This document shows positions 34,557 through 43,194 of a DNA stretch of 49,715 bases, piece after piece. Under the pieces are notes generated by a model. It made no database searches, was not told where the DNA came from, and saw nothing but the letters and a program-made list of their open reading frames with translations. The stretch's first letter is position 1; each line of letters starts with the position of its first letter. The stretch is from assembly GCF_004681185.1 (NCBI RefSeq), contig NZ_SRIF01000007.1, positions 1 through 49,715 of the forward strand. Direction: 5' to 3'. The stretch comes from Haloarcula amylovorans (GTDB lineage: Archaea; Halobacteriota; Halobacteria; Halobacteriales; Haloarculaceae). The position numbers and the translations under genes were made by a program.

Positions 34557-35609
34557 TCACACAAACTGGAGACAGAGCGGTTCTGGAACATTCTGTCGGT
34601 GTCCAGTCGGCGTTAACTCACCCGTTTTACCATCGATCGCGAACGTGACGATCGTGTTACTGTGTCGGTTCTCGACGAACAGGTGCCGTCCGGCTGGGTC
34701 GATGGCGAAGTGTCGCGGCCACTTGCCTTGGGTAGACACGTGGGAGATGGTATCGAGGCACCCGGTACTATTATCGATCGACATGACGACAATGCTGTCG
34801 TGGCCCCGATTCGATCCGTAGAGCCATTCACCGGACGGGTGGACGTGAACGTCAGCACAGAAACTCTCCCCATTGAACTGTTCCGGAAGCGTCCTAACGG
34901 TCTCTATCTCCTCCAAGGCACCCGTTTCCACGTCGTAGTTGAAGGCAGTGATCGTTGAGTCAAGCTCGTTGATAACATACGCAAACCGTCCTTCAGGGTG
35001 AAATGTGAGATGACGTGGACCGGCCCCAGACTGGAGACGGACTGGTGACGGATCGGCTGAACGCAACCGACCGTCACGGTAGTCGATTTCGTATATCTCA
35101 ATCGTGTCCGTACCGAGATCGGGGACATACGCAAACAGATCGTCCGGTGACGGAACGATCGAGTGAGGGTGCGGAGCGGTCTGTCTATCTGGATGGATGC
35201 TTGACCCCTCGTGCTCGACGACGTCGCATGGACTTTCGAGCCGTCCGTCGGAACTGATTGGTAGCATAGCTACTGTCCCCCCAGCATAGTTGGCGACGAA
35301 CACGTATTGCCCCTGGCTGTCGACGCTAACGTACGCAGGGGCGGTACCACTGCTTGACTGGCGGTTTAGTTCTATCAGACCTGCCGGGCGCTGGTCGATA
35401 CGAAAGGCGCTGACCTGCCCGCCCTCAGCGCGATTGACGGCATAGAGGTGGCTCCCCGTAGGATCCGACGTGAGGTACGCGACTCCAGCAATACCCATTC
35501 GGCCTCTCTCCCCAAGGCGTCCCTCCGGTTCATCGAGTTCGTAGCTGTAGATGCCGCCACTCTCGTCTTCAGTGAATCCACATACGTAGGCAGTCGGCGG
35601 TTGTCCCAT
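34557..35609 (-). CDS. Lactonase family beta-propeller protein (6-phosphogluconolactonase-like)
   Basis: A 350-residue seven-bladed propeller of the YbhE/Pgl lactonase family. Repeated blade motifs are visible: YVSVDSQGQYVFVANYAGGT, PHPHSIVPSPDDLFAYVPDL, GPRHLTFHPEGRFAYVINEL and VHPSGEWLYGSNRGHDSIVV. The family hydrolyses sugar-acid lactones. Uronate dehydrogenase releases aldaro-lactones, so this enzyme is a natural candidate for opening them (inference); other roles in sugar-acid lactone hydrolysis fit equally. The gene is divergent from an enolase-superfamily dehydratase operon, which supports a shared pathway. Confidence 0.86.
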   Translation of the reverse strand: MGQPPTAYVCGFTEDESGGIYSYELDEPEGRLGERGRMGIAGVAYLTSDPTGSHLYAVNRAEGGQVSAFRIDQRPAGLIELNRQSSSGTAPAYVSVDSQGQYVFVANYAGGTVAMLPISSDGRLESPCDVVEHEGSSIHPDRQTAPHPHSIVPSPDDLFAYVPDLGTDTIEIYEIDYRDGRLRSADPSPVRLQSGAGPRHLTFHPEGRFAYVINELDSTITAFNYDVETGALEEIETVRTLPEQFNGESFCADVHVHPSGEWLYGSNRGHDSIVVMSIDNSTGCLDTISHVSTQGKWPRHFAIDPAGRHLFVENRHSNTIVTFAIDGKTGELTPTGHRQNVPEPLCLQFV

Positions 35610-35951
35610 AGCTGGGGATGTCCCGACTGGCTCTTAGGTATTTCTCATCGAGACTACTATCGGTAGCCGGATACCCGATCTTCGAAACATTCCGGCTATC
35701 GCTGTACTGAGTGCCGGATTCATTTCGATACAGACTTCATAGTTTCCAGTATTCGGTTATCCGGCAGCCCCCCACAAGTGATCGTAGTCGGCCTGTTTCG
35801 GTGACGCAGCGACGAAGACGTCCCGTGAGTCTCTCTATCACTATGGACTCTTTTCCGAATCGTCACTGGAATGAGCCGGTAACGCAATCGACGCAGTAGA
35901 GTGGTAACCGGAACCGGTACTTTGATACTATTTCCAAGATGAGAAAACTGT
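35610..35951. other. Divergent promoter region
   Basis: About 340 bases between the lactonase gene (minus) and the dehydratase operon (plus). No gene is seen. It is likely to hold both promoters. Confidence 0.45.
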
Positions 35952-37121
35952 ATGGAAATAACAGATGTGACAGCGGTAACTGTAGACATGCCGTTGGTCG
36001 ACATAGATGAACGTCTCGGTATCGGTCCGTACGTGACGAATCACGGCTGTCTAGAATCGATGGAACGTGTCCTCGTTCGCGTCGATACGGACGAGGGCGT
36101 CAGCGGCTGGGGTGAGATGCGTGTCTTCCTGTCACCGGCCGCGACCGAATCCATACTTGAGGACGGCGTCGGGCCAATGATTCAGGGCCAATCACCGTTC
36201 GAAATCGAACGGCTCCGGCGGCAGGTGTTTGTGGAGTACACAAATGTTGACATGTTCTTCTCGGCCGTCGAGACGGCCTGCTGGGATATCGTCGGCAAAA
36301 CGCTCGATAGGCCGGTGTACGAACTACTCGGCGGGTGGACGGCACCGTCGCAAGGCTCTCAGCAGCACAGACAGGTGAGTGACGGAGACAGCACGTCGCC
36401 GGACGCCGTTCCCGTTGCGTTCTGTCTCGGCATCCTTCCGCTGGACGAGTCTCGTGTCAAGGCCAGAGAAGCGCTCGAAGCTGGTTTCGACGTGCTCAAG
36501 ACCAAAGCGGGGAAGGACTGGCGAGCGGACGTTGAGCGTATTAGCGCGATGCACGACGAAGTGGGCGGACAACTCGAGTTCCGACTCGACCCGAACCAGG
36601 GCTGGACGCTCGACCAAGCAGTCCGTGTGGGTGCGATGCTCGAAGACGAGGGAATTTATCTCCAGTACATGGAACAGCCCATCCGAGTCGACGCTCACCG
36701 GTCACTATCCAGGCTCCGGCAGCGATTGCGACAGCCAATTGCGCCCAACGAGGACACCTATATCTCGCACAATATCCAGTCGCTGGTCGAGGCCGGTGCG
36801 ATGGATGTCGGTGTCATCGACCTGACGCCAGCGGGCGGGATCAGTGGACTCCGCCAGCAGGCGGCCGTCCTCGAAGATGCCGGCGTTCCGTTCACACATC
36901 ACTGTGCGTTTGACCTCGGTATCCGAACAGCTGCGATCCTCCACGCGTTCATTGGGATTCCCGGCTTCTCTCTGCCACCGGACTCAACGTACTACGGGTG
37001 GGAAGACGACGTTATCGAGTCGCCATTCGAAGTCAGCGACGGGTGCCTCCCCGCTCCGCGGGGCCCTGGGCTCGGCATCTCGGTCGACGAAGATGCAGTC
37101 GAGGAGTATCGAATCTCGTGA
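35952..37121 (+). CDS. Enolase-superfamily sugar-acid dehydratase (mandelate racemase subgroup)
   Basis: A 389-residue enzyme. The KxK motif (KTK, 183-185), metal ligands Asp213 (RLDPNQGW), Glu241 (MEQPIRVD) and Glu267 (NEDTY), and an Asp290/His316-317 dyad (VIDLTPAGGISG, THHCAFD) place it in the mandelate racemase subgroup, which includes aldarate and aldonate dehydratases. It is only distantly related to the XacD-like enzyme at 17174. A loop of about 25 residues after ELLGGWT (SQGSQQHRQVSDGDSTSPDA) is longer than usual. It is first in a four-gene operon with an SDR, RidA and a HAD phosphatase. Galactarate or glucarate dehydration is a reasonable guess, not proven. Confidence 0.84.
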   Translation: MEITDVTAVTVDMPLVDIDERLGIGPYVTNHGCLESMERVLVRVDTDEGVSGWGEMRVFLSPAATESILEDGVGPMIQGQSPFEIERLRRQVFVEYTNVDMFFSAVETACWDIVGKTLDRPVYELLGGWTAPSQGSQQHRQVSDGDSTSPDAVPVAFCLGILPLDESRVKAREALEAGFDVLKTKAGKDWRADVERISAMHDEVGGQLEFRLDPNQGWTLDQAVRVGAMLEDEGIYLQYMEQPIRVDAHRSLSRLRQRLRQPIAPNEDTYISHNIQSLVEAGAMDVGVIDLTPAGGISGLRQQAAVLEDAGVPFTHHCAFDLGIRTAAILHAFIGIPGFSLPPDSTYYGWEDDVIESPFEVSDGCLPAPRGPGLGISVDEDAVEEYRIS

Positions 37122-37169
37122 TTCGGCAAGAAAAAGTTCATGAGGGACGACTCCGTGGGTAAAATCGAC

Positions 37170-38006
37170 ATGGTAGAGTTATCCCTACGGGACCGCCCGG
37201 CAATCGTCACCGGAGCGTCTCGCGGAATCGGCCGAGAAATTGCGGCACGGTTTGCCGAGTCAGGCGGCGACGTGGCAATCTGCTCGCAGTCATATGACGA
37301 CGTTGAAACCGTCGCGACGGAACTAACTGACGAATACGATGGACGAGTCGTTCCGTTCGAGTGTGACGTGACCGACTCGGACGCGGTTCGAGACCTAGTC
37401 GATCAAACTGTCGAGGAGTTCGGTGGCGTCCGAGCACTCGTGAATAACGCAGGCGGGTCCGACGAATCCGCGAACCTACTGCACCGCTGTGATGAGGAGA
37501 CTTTCGAGCGGATGCTCGGCTTGAATCTCAAGAGTCAGTTCCTGTTGAGCAAGGAGGTGCTACCGGCCATGGTAGCAAGTGGCGGTGGCTCAATGATTCA
37601 CATGGGTTCGGTCAATGGCCTGTTCGGAATCGGTCTCTCGGGCTATTCGGAGGCCAAGAGCGGTCTCTTGGCCCTTTCGAGAAATATTGCCGCACACTAT
37701 GGCCAGCACAGTGTTCGATCGAATGTCCTCTCCGCGGGGACCATCGAAACGGAGAATAGGCGCAGAGAGATGGAGAACACCGAGGAGCGCACTAGCGAAA
37801 TGAGTGCCCGAGATCGATGGCTCGATCAGTATCCCCTAGGCCGCTTTGGAAAACCTGAGGAGGTCGCCGACACGGTGCTGTTTCTCGCGTCGGAGCGGTC
37901 GAGCTTCATAACCGGAGAGAATGTCGTCCTCGATGGCGGACTGACGTCTAGTCTCGCTACGCCATTCCTCAACGAAATGTACGATGCCGACGAACAACCC
38001 CAGTGA
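37170..38006 (+). CDS. Short-chain dehydrogenase/reductase in the dehydratase operon
   Basis: A 278-residue classical SDR. TGASRGIG is at 14-21, NNAG at 92-95, catalytic Ser147 in HMGSVNG and Tyr159/Lys163 in LSGYSEAKSG; the C-terminus has ITGENVVLDGG. The ATG at 37140 would add ten residues; I prefer 37170 because the family normally begins just before RPAIVTG. It follows the dehydratase gene closely and precedes ridA. It probably reduces or oxidises a pathway intermediate, such as a keto-deoxy acid (inference). Confidence 0.88.
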   Translation: MVELSLRDRPAIVTGASRGIGREIAARFAESGGDVAICSQSYDDVETVATELTDEYDGRVVPFECDVTDSDAVRDLVDQTVEEFGGVRALVNNAGGSDESANLLHRCDEETFERMLGLNLKSQFLLSKEVLPAMVASGGGSMIHMGSVNGLFGIGLSGYSEAKSGLLALSRNIAAHYGQHSVRSNVLSAGTIETENRRREMENTEERTSEMSARDRWLDQYPLGRFGKPEEVADTVLFLASERSSFITGENVVLDGGLTSSLATPFLNEMYDADEQPQ

Positions 38007-38016
38007 GCCACGACCC

Positions 38017-38391
38017 ATGGAAGAGATAACCACTGCCGACGCACCAGACGGTATCGGACCGTACTCGCAGGGTATCGCTAGCGGAGATCGCATCTACGTT
38101 TCCGGTCAGGGACCGGTCGACCCCGAGACTGGCGATATCGTCTCTGGCTCCCCTGCGGAACAGACGAGGCGCACGTTACAGAATATCGATGCCGTCCTTC
38201 AGGCAGGTGACGCATCGCTTGAGGATGTCGTGAAATCGACGGTGTTCGTCAAAGATATGCGGTACTACGACGAGATCAACGACGTCTATGGCGAACTCAT
38301 GTCCGCGCCGTATCCGGCCCGGAGCGCCGTCGAAGTCGTGAAGCTGCCAGTCGACATCGACGTTGAAATTGAGGTCATCGCAGAACGGTAA
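38017..38391 (+). CDS. RidA family protein (enamine/imine deaminase)
   Basis: A 124-residue RidA/YjgF/UK114 protein. GIGPYSQGI, IYVSGQGPVDPETG and YPARSAVEV with the key Arg102 match the family. RidA hydrolyses reactive enamine or imine intermediates to keto acids. In an operon with a sugar-acid dehydratase it could accelerate enol or enamine conversion (inference). The start at 38017 avoids overlap with the SDR gene; the stop codon directly abuts the ATG of the next gene. Confidence 0.93.
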   Translation: MEEITTADAPDGIGPYSQGIASGDRIYVSGQGPVDPETGDIVSGSPAEQTRRTLQNIDAVLQAGDASLEDVVKSTVFVKDMRYYDEINDVYGELMSAPYPARSAVEVVKLPVDIDVEIEVIAER

Positions 38392-39030
38392 ATGAGCCGA
38401 ATTATCGTATTCGATTTCGACGGGACGCTGACACGGCAGCGAGGCGGGTTCGAACTATTGCACACGCTCTACGGGACTGTCGAGGCCGGCGAGAAGCTCA
38501 TGGATAAGTACGAATCAGGAGAAGTAACGTTCGAGAAGTGGTGTCGGATGACGGTCGATACGTGGCGCAACGCGGAAATCACGGCTGCGGATATCGAGCG
38601 CGTTACTCGGGCAGTCAAACCCAAGAGAGGAGCCGTGGAGGTCCTCGAGTCACTTGAGAAGGAGAGCGTTCCGTTCGGTATACTCAGTGCTGGCGTGGGT
38701 AATTTAGCGCGCCGTTTCGAACAACATGATCCCGAGTTCGTCCGTGGAAACTTTCTCCGCTTCGACGACGGGCAGTTGTCGAATATCGACGTTGACGTCG
38801 GTCCGTCGGAAAAGGGAGAACTGCTGCGAGAGTTTCGCAACGAACTGCCCGGAATGGAGATACGATACGTAGGCGACTCACATACCGATACGGAAGCATT
38901 CGTAGAGGCGGACACTGCAGTCTTGTTCGACCCGGACGAACGCGTTCCCGACGCAGCGATAGCCGCAGCGGACACTATAGTCGAATCTGACAACTTGCGC
39001 GATACATCCGAATTTCTCCTTGATAATTAA
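38392..39030 (+). CDS. HAD-superfamily phosphatase (phosphoserine phosphatase-like)
   Basis: A 212-residue haloacid dehalogenase-type hydrolase. Motif I DFDGTLT has nucleophile Asp8 and Asp10, motif II is in GILSAGVGN, and motif IV is GDSHTDTEAF. The helical C1 cap (about 20-75) and length fit phosphoserine-phosphatase-like and related small-molecule phosphatases. The ATG directly follows the ridA stop, so the two are translationally linked. The substrate is not known; a phosphorylated sugar acid fits the operon. Confidence 0.87.
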   Translation: MSRIIVFDFDGTLTRQRGGFELLHTLYGTVEAGEKLMDKYESGEVTFEKWCRMTVDTWRNAEITAADIERVTRAVKPKRGAVEVLESLEKESVPFGILSAGVGNLARRFEQHDPEFVRGNFLRFDDGQLSNIDVDVGPSEKGELLREFRNELPGMEIRYVGDSHTDTEAFVEADTAVLFDPDERVPDAAIAAADTIVESDNLRDTSEFLLDN

Positions 39031-39188
39031 GCTGACGATGGTTCTCACCTGAAATATTAGAAATATTGTTTACTCTATCTGAAATTTAATAGTTTGTTAT
39101 ATTTTTATAAATATTAATATGTGAATTAAATATGAGCCCATTTTTGGTACACAGGGTCTATAATGCGTGATTCCAATACGATAGGTTG

Positions 39189-39196
39189 ATTTAAGT
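39189..39196 (+). promoter_or_regulatory. TATA box of the ThuA-like gene
   Basis: ATTTAAGT lies about 28 bases before the ATG at 39220. The 39031-39180 stretch before it is very AT-rich and holds no gene. Confidence 0.5.
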
Positions 39197-39219
39197 GAGT
39201 GGTCGAACTACGGGATAAT

Positions 39220-39939
39220 ATGCATGTCACTGTGTGGAACGAGTACGTTCATGAACAACAGGAAGAGCGACCACGAGAGCTATATCCGGATGGGATGCAT
39301 GCAACTATTTCGGCTGATCTGCGGGAACACGGGTACGACGTGACAACGGCGACGCTTGATGAACCTGAACATGGTCTCACCGAGGAAATGCTCGAAGAGA
39401 CGGATGTTCTAGTATGGTGGGGTCATAGGAAACACGACGCTGTCTCCGACGATGTGGTCGAGCGTGTGAAATCTCACATCCTCGATGGAATGGGGTTCAT
39501 CCCCCTTCACTCCTCACATGAGTCAAAGATTTTCAAGGCACTAATGGGGACGACCTGTGAGTTAAGCTGGCGAGAAGCTGATGAGCGTGAGCGCATTTGG
39601 ATTCTTGAACCCGGTCACCAGATAGCTGAAGGATTGGATCAGCAGATTGTCCTCGAAGAAACGGAGATGTACGGTGAACGATTCGATATCCCTGAGCCTG
39701 ATACGCTCGTGATGGTCAGTTGGTTCGAGGGTGGTGAAGTGTTCCGTTCCGGCTGTTGCTATCGCCGAGGAAGCGGCAAAATCTTTTATTTCCGACCTGG
39801 CCATGAAACTTGTCCAATCTTCCACAACGATGAAGTAATGCGTGTTATTCGGAATGCAATCGATTGGGCAGCGCCAGTCGATGGTCCCGATGTACAGTTC
39901 GAAGCCGTCGAACCACCACTCGAGTCGCTCGACGAGTAA
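39220..39939 (+). CDS. ThuA domain protein (trehalose-utilization type)
   Basis: A 239-residue protein with the class I glutamine-amidotransferase-like fold of ThuA. MHVTVWNEYVHEQQ, LVWWGHRKHDAVSDDVVERV, GFIPLHSSHESKIFKALMGT and FYFRPGHETCPIFHNDEVMR are typical ThuA blocks. ThuA-type proteins occur with Gfo/Idh/MocA dehydrogenases in sugar loci, where they are linked to use of trehalose-like or modified sugars; the chemistry is poorly known. Here a Gfo/Idh/MocA gene lies 0.7 kb downstream, the common pairing. The ATG at 39220 is supported by its TATA box. Confidence 0.9.
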   Translation: MHVTVWNEYVHEQQEERPRELYPDGMHATISADLREHGYDVTTATLDEPEHGLTEEMLEETDVLVWWGHRKHDAVSDDVVERVKSHILDGMGFIPLHSSHESKIFKALMGTTCELSWREADERERIWILEPGHQIAEGLDQQIVLEETEMYGERFDIPEPDTLVMVSWFEGGEVFRSGCCYRRGSGKIFYFRPGHETCPIFHNDEVMRVIRNAIDWAAPVDGPDVQFEAVEPPLESLDE

Positions 39940-40016
39940 CGCGGTGTGGACCTCAATCACCACTCTCCTAGCTGAACGCTAAGCGGCTGGCGCTGGCCTG
40001 TATTTTCACTCTCCAC

Positions 40017-40126
40017 TTGCTCGAACCAAACCAGACGCCGCGGTTGAATCATCTTACACTACTACGCAGGACGTACCCTACGAACAGACCGTTGCGGCTC
40101 TTGACCGCCTGCTCAACGTTCTCTGA
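40017..40126 (+). pseudogene. C-terminal fragment of an unidentified protein
   Basis: The plus strand reads LARTKPDAAVESSYTTTQDV followed by PYEQTVAALDRLLNVL and a stop. The composition is coding-like, but there is no start and the upstream sequence has stops. The family is not recognised. It overlaps the end of another fragment on the opposite strand. Confidence 0.3.
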
Positions 40127-40235
40127 GAAAGATTACTGGTAGTTGACCTTCACTCGCGACCTCGTCGAACGCAGTGACCTCGTCGATCAGTTCGTGATGA
40201 CCGGATACCAGCGTTACCTCTCTCTTGTTTGTCAG
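40113..40235 (-). pseudogene. C-terminal fragment of a second unidentified protein
   Basis: The minus strand reads LTNKREVTLVSGHHELIDEV then TAFDEVASEGQLPVIFLRER and a stop. A neighbouring frame upstream (DVIGLAHAVCVCP) also looks coding, suggesting a frameshift near 40236. Family not recognised. The rest of 40240-40640 is AT-rich without a gene. Confidence 0.35.
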
Positions 40236-40628
40236 GGACAGACACAGACTGCGTGAGCCAGACCGATAACGTCGTGACTAGTCGATAGAACAATGAGTGA
40301 TTCTCGTTGAATCGAGCGATAATCTTCGGTGAGGAGTTTGATGTCCCATCGCCAGAGGATTCGTTTTCATGAGGTCTGAGGGGAAAAGAGGAGTTCCGTT
40401 TCGACTAGTGTGATTATCGAAGCAGCGATAGGGGCTTCTAGTTCTAACCTGGCTACGAAAAATATCTCAGTCACTCCTAGTACGAAATCCGAATAATTCC
40501 TGGAACATAATCGAATAGGGGTACAGTCACTATAGTCTGGAACCGTACCTCAGTTCGTATTATAACAATTTACGGGGGAATTGCGGCATACGACCATGGA
40601 GGCTCTGCATGGACAATCAGACCAGTAT

Positions 40629-40637
40629 AGTTAAGTA
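40629..40637 (+). promoter_or_regulatory. Putative TATA box of the Gfo/Idh/MocA gene
   Basis: AGTTAAGTA lies about 30 bases upstream of the ATG at 40665, a plausible archaeal core promoter. Confidence 0.4.
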
Positions 40638-40664
40638 ACTCCTGGTCGGGAGATATGTTACAAT

Positions 40665-41666
40665 ATGGGTCGTTACAGTATTGGAATTCTCGGAACAGGG
40701 AATCTCGGGACCGCCCTTGGACGCGAGTTCGTTACCGACGAACGGGCTGAGTTGAGAGCGATCGCAGAGATAAACGAGGAAGTTCGGGTAGAGGCCGGGA
40801 AGACCCTTGGAATTCCAAGTGGTTCACAGTACGACAGTTTAGAGGATATGCTTACGGATGAGGACCTCGATGCGCTGGCGATAACCACACCACATACCCT
40901 CCACTTCGACCAGATTCAGTATGCGTTCGACGAGGGACTGCACATCCTCTGTGAGAAACCACTGGTTACGACCGTCGAAGACGCGGAGACGCTGGTGGAA
41001 CGTGACAAGGAGACGGACTCTGTTCTGATGGTCGGCTATCAGAGACATCTTGAGTCCCAGCACCGATACTTACACAATCTGTTTTCGGACGGAGGTCCAA
41101 CACCAACATACATCAGCGCCGAAATAGCGGAGAACTGGATCGAGAGTTATGCTGGGACCTGGCGGACGAACTACGAACTCAGCGGAGGCGGCTTCATGTT
41201 CGACACTGGTAGTCATCTGATCGAGGCGCTTTTGTGGGTTGTTAACGAGCGTCCCAAGTCTGTCAGCGCTGAGATGGACTTCTACGACGAGAACAAACAG
41301 ATCGAAGCAAACGCATCCGTCCGAATCCGATTCGAAAATGGTTCCGTAGCCGACCTTACGATGCCGGGCGACGTCCAGCGCCTCAGCGAGCGACTACACA
41401 TCTGGGATGACGAGGGGTCGGTCTACGTGGATGCGAAGCAGTGGCGCGACTACGAAGTCGTGCGGGTTGAAGAAGATGGGACCGAGGTCACACCAGACCT
41501 CGCTTCGTACGGCACTCAGACCAAAGTCGAAGCGTTCCTCGAAACGATAGAGACGGGATCGGAACCCCCAGTGACTGCGGAGGATGCGCTGCGCGCGCTC
41601 GCGGTTACAGAAGCGGCTTACGAATCGAACCGCACCGGCAAGCGCGTGCCGGTCTCGTACAAATAG
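40665..41666 (+). CDS. Gfo/Idh/MocA family oxidoreductase
   Basis: A 333-residue NAD(P)-dependent sugar dehydrogenase. The Rossmann motif GILGTGNLGTALG is at 7-19, ITTPHTLH at 73-80, the family-defining CEKPL at 96-100 and the catalytic pair Asp180/His184 in FDTGSHLIEAL. Members include inositol dehydrogenase and many sugar oxidoreductases; the substrate cannot be assigned. It follows the ThuA-like gene in the same direction, a pairing seen in other sugar loci, but with 0.7 kb of relics between them. Confidence 0.92.
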   Translation: MGRYSIGILGTGNLGTALGREFVTDERAELRAIAEINEEVRVEAGKTLGIPSGSQYDSLEDMLTDEDLDALAITTPHTLHFDQIQYAFDEGLHILCEKPLVTTVEDAETLVERDKETDSVLMVGYQRHLESQHRYLHNLFSDGGPTPTYISAEIAENWIESYAGTWRTNYELSGGGFMFDTGSHLIEALLWVVNERPKSVSAEMDFYDENKQIEANASVRIRFENGSVADLTMPGDVQRLSERLHIWDDEGSVYVDAKQWRDYEVVRVEEDGTEVTPDLASYGTQTKVEAFLETIETGSEPPVTAEDALRALAVTEAAYESNRTGKRVPVSYK

Positions 41667-41984
41667 TTGGAGCTGGCGTCTCCCTGAATTATTACCGAAC
41701 AGAGATGTCGGCGACTGATATCGGTGTTGATGAACTCTACACAGTTTCGAGAAACTATTCGATTTTGGCTGATATTGCCGATATTTTCTCCGGGGAAATC
41801 GACGATAATATCGTCGAGATTGACTCCATATCGTGATTCCTCCAGTTCGAATGAACTGGCCGTGTATTGAACTGGACAATCTCCGAGATCGTCGATATTA
41901 ACCCGTGCGAAATAGGAGATCGACGAACCCCGAGTGCGTGAGGCAACACGGGCATACCGTGAGAAAATATCACAAAGCCACGTC
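41667..41984. other. Convergent intergenic region with a palindrome
   Basis: About 320 bases between the ends of two convergent genes. No gene is seen. CGACGATAATATCGTCG at 41800-41816 has 7-base arms and could act as a hairpin in a transcript or as a protein site. Confidence 0.4.
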
Positions 41985-42785
41985 TCAAACGTTGTGTTCG
42001 TGGATCGCAATCAGAAGTGTCGCGAGTTCCTCCCCAATGAACGAGCGGAGCTGCTCCCCGGTTTCGGCGCTGGCCTGTTCAGGGGCACCGATAGCTCCCG
42101 AGTCGGAATATGCTTCGAACGGTCGATACACGGAGACGGAGCCGCCGTCAAGGAGATCCTGTCCACCCCAGTGGTAGTGTTCGTCCAGTAATTCGCCGTC
42201 TCGCTTGCTGGGTTCTCCTACAAGGTCTGGCCGGAGAGCGAGCATGAGCGACGTTTCAAACTCACCACCATGTGCCATTCCACCAGTCTCGGTCGTTCGT
42301 ATTTCTTCGATCAGCTCCGGTACCAGTTCAAAGTACGTCGTTCCGAGCACCTCTGCGTCGGTTTCGACCCCGACAGTACTGACGACGGCATCGACGAGCG
42401 GGCCATTTCCACCGTGACCATTGACGAACAAAACGGCATCAAATTCGTTTTCGATACCGGTGTGTGCGATATCTTCGAGTATGGCGCGCATGTGTGCGAA
42501 CTCCAACGATAGCGTCCCACCAAGCGAGAGGTGGTGCGGAGAGTAGCCACTCCAGACGGGCGGCGTAACGACGACTGGTTGGTCATCGAGATGCTCGAAC
42601 GCGGCGTCGACCATCGCTTCTGCAAGGAGCGTGTCAGTAATGACCGGCAAGTGGTCTCCATGTTGCTCCACACTACCGACCGGGATCACCAAGACTGAAC
42701 CTGGTCGGTCGCCAATCGCCTGGATCTGACTGGCAGTCATACCGGCCCACTCATTGTCCTGTTGGCCGATTGCGTCGTATAGCAT
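41985..42785 (-). CDS. Creatininase family amidohydrolase
   Basis: A 266-residue metal-dependent hydrolase. GSVEQHGDHLPVITDT carries the metal ligands Glu40 and His42, NGHGGNGPL is the second signature and AHGGEFETSLML the third, all typical of the creatininase fold. Relatives hydrolyse creatinine, formamides or act in cofactor synthesis (MftE, ArfB); in sugar loci they are often of unknown function. Cyclic amide or lactone hydrolysis is possible here (inference). It begins two bases after the stop of a small upstream frame at 42787-42990, so the two may be co-transcribed. Confidence 0.88.
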   Translation of the reverse strand: MLYDAIGQQDNEWAGMTASQIQAIGDRPGSVLVIPVGSVEQHGDHLPVITDTLLAEAMVDAAFEHLDDQPVVVTPPVWSGYSPHHLSLGGTLSLEFAHMRAILEDIAHTGIENEFDAVLFVNGHGGNGPLVDAVVSTVGVETDAEVLGTTYFELVPELIEEIRTTETGGMAHGGEFETSLMLALRPDLVGEPSKRDGELLDEHYHWGGQDLLDGGSVSVYRPFEAYSDSGAIGAPEQASAETGEQLRSFIGEELATLLIAIHEHNV

Positions 42786-42786
42786 G

Positions 42787-42990
42787 TTATGTAGACTCCG
42801 TCCGTTGTAGATCGTTGATCGCTACTCGTCGTCCCTCAATATTGAACAGAGGTATATCGCTTGCGTCGAATCCAAGCGTAATTCGGTCGTCCCGTTCCGA
42901 GATATAATTTCTATCAACGAATTCTGCAAACTTCGGTGACTCGTCCATCAGGAATACCTTAGTTACGCTCGGTTGTGGAGCTACATTCAT
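42787..42990 (-). pseudogene. Probable C-terminal (TOBE) remnant of a sugar ABC ATPase
   Basis: A 67-codon frame whose second half, ERDDRITLGFDASDIPLFNI followed by EGRRVAIND, resembles the C-terminal TOBE segment of MalK-type ATPases. The intact ATPase at 12663 ends ESGDTIHFTFDDSHLHLFSK in the same pattern. The N-terminal ABC domain is absent. It is probably a leftover of a second sugar importer, although a small stand-alone protein translated with the creatininase gene is possible. Confidence 0.45.
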
Positions 42991-43194
42991 ACCGGGTAGG
43001 AGAAAAGTCGCTCTCGCGCATAATAAGTGTAATAGTATTAGTAGTCTCTCGATAGGCCCTCACGTTGAATTATAGCGGTTAGATAATAGAGTCGCCCAAG
43101 AATCGATTGAAGGCTATTCATTCCAATTTCTTTCCTGATAAGTAAAGTCATTCACAATTTTAGATGTATTTAATACAAAAATATTCACTAAGTA

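Noticed and set aside
20148..40888. Full myo-inositol degradation pathway (IolA, IolD and IolG-like proteins are all represented)
   Set aside because: Kinase, isomerase and aldolase of that pathway are missing, and each present protein belongs to a broad family with other likely roles.
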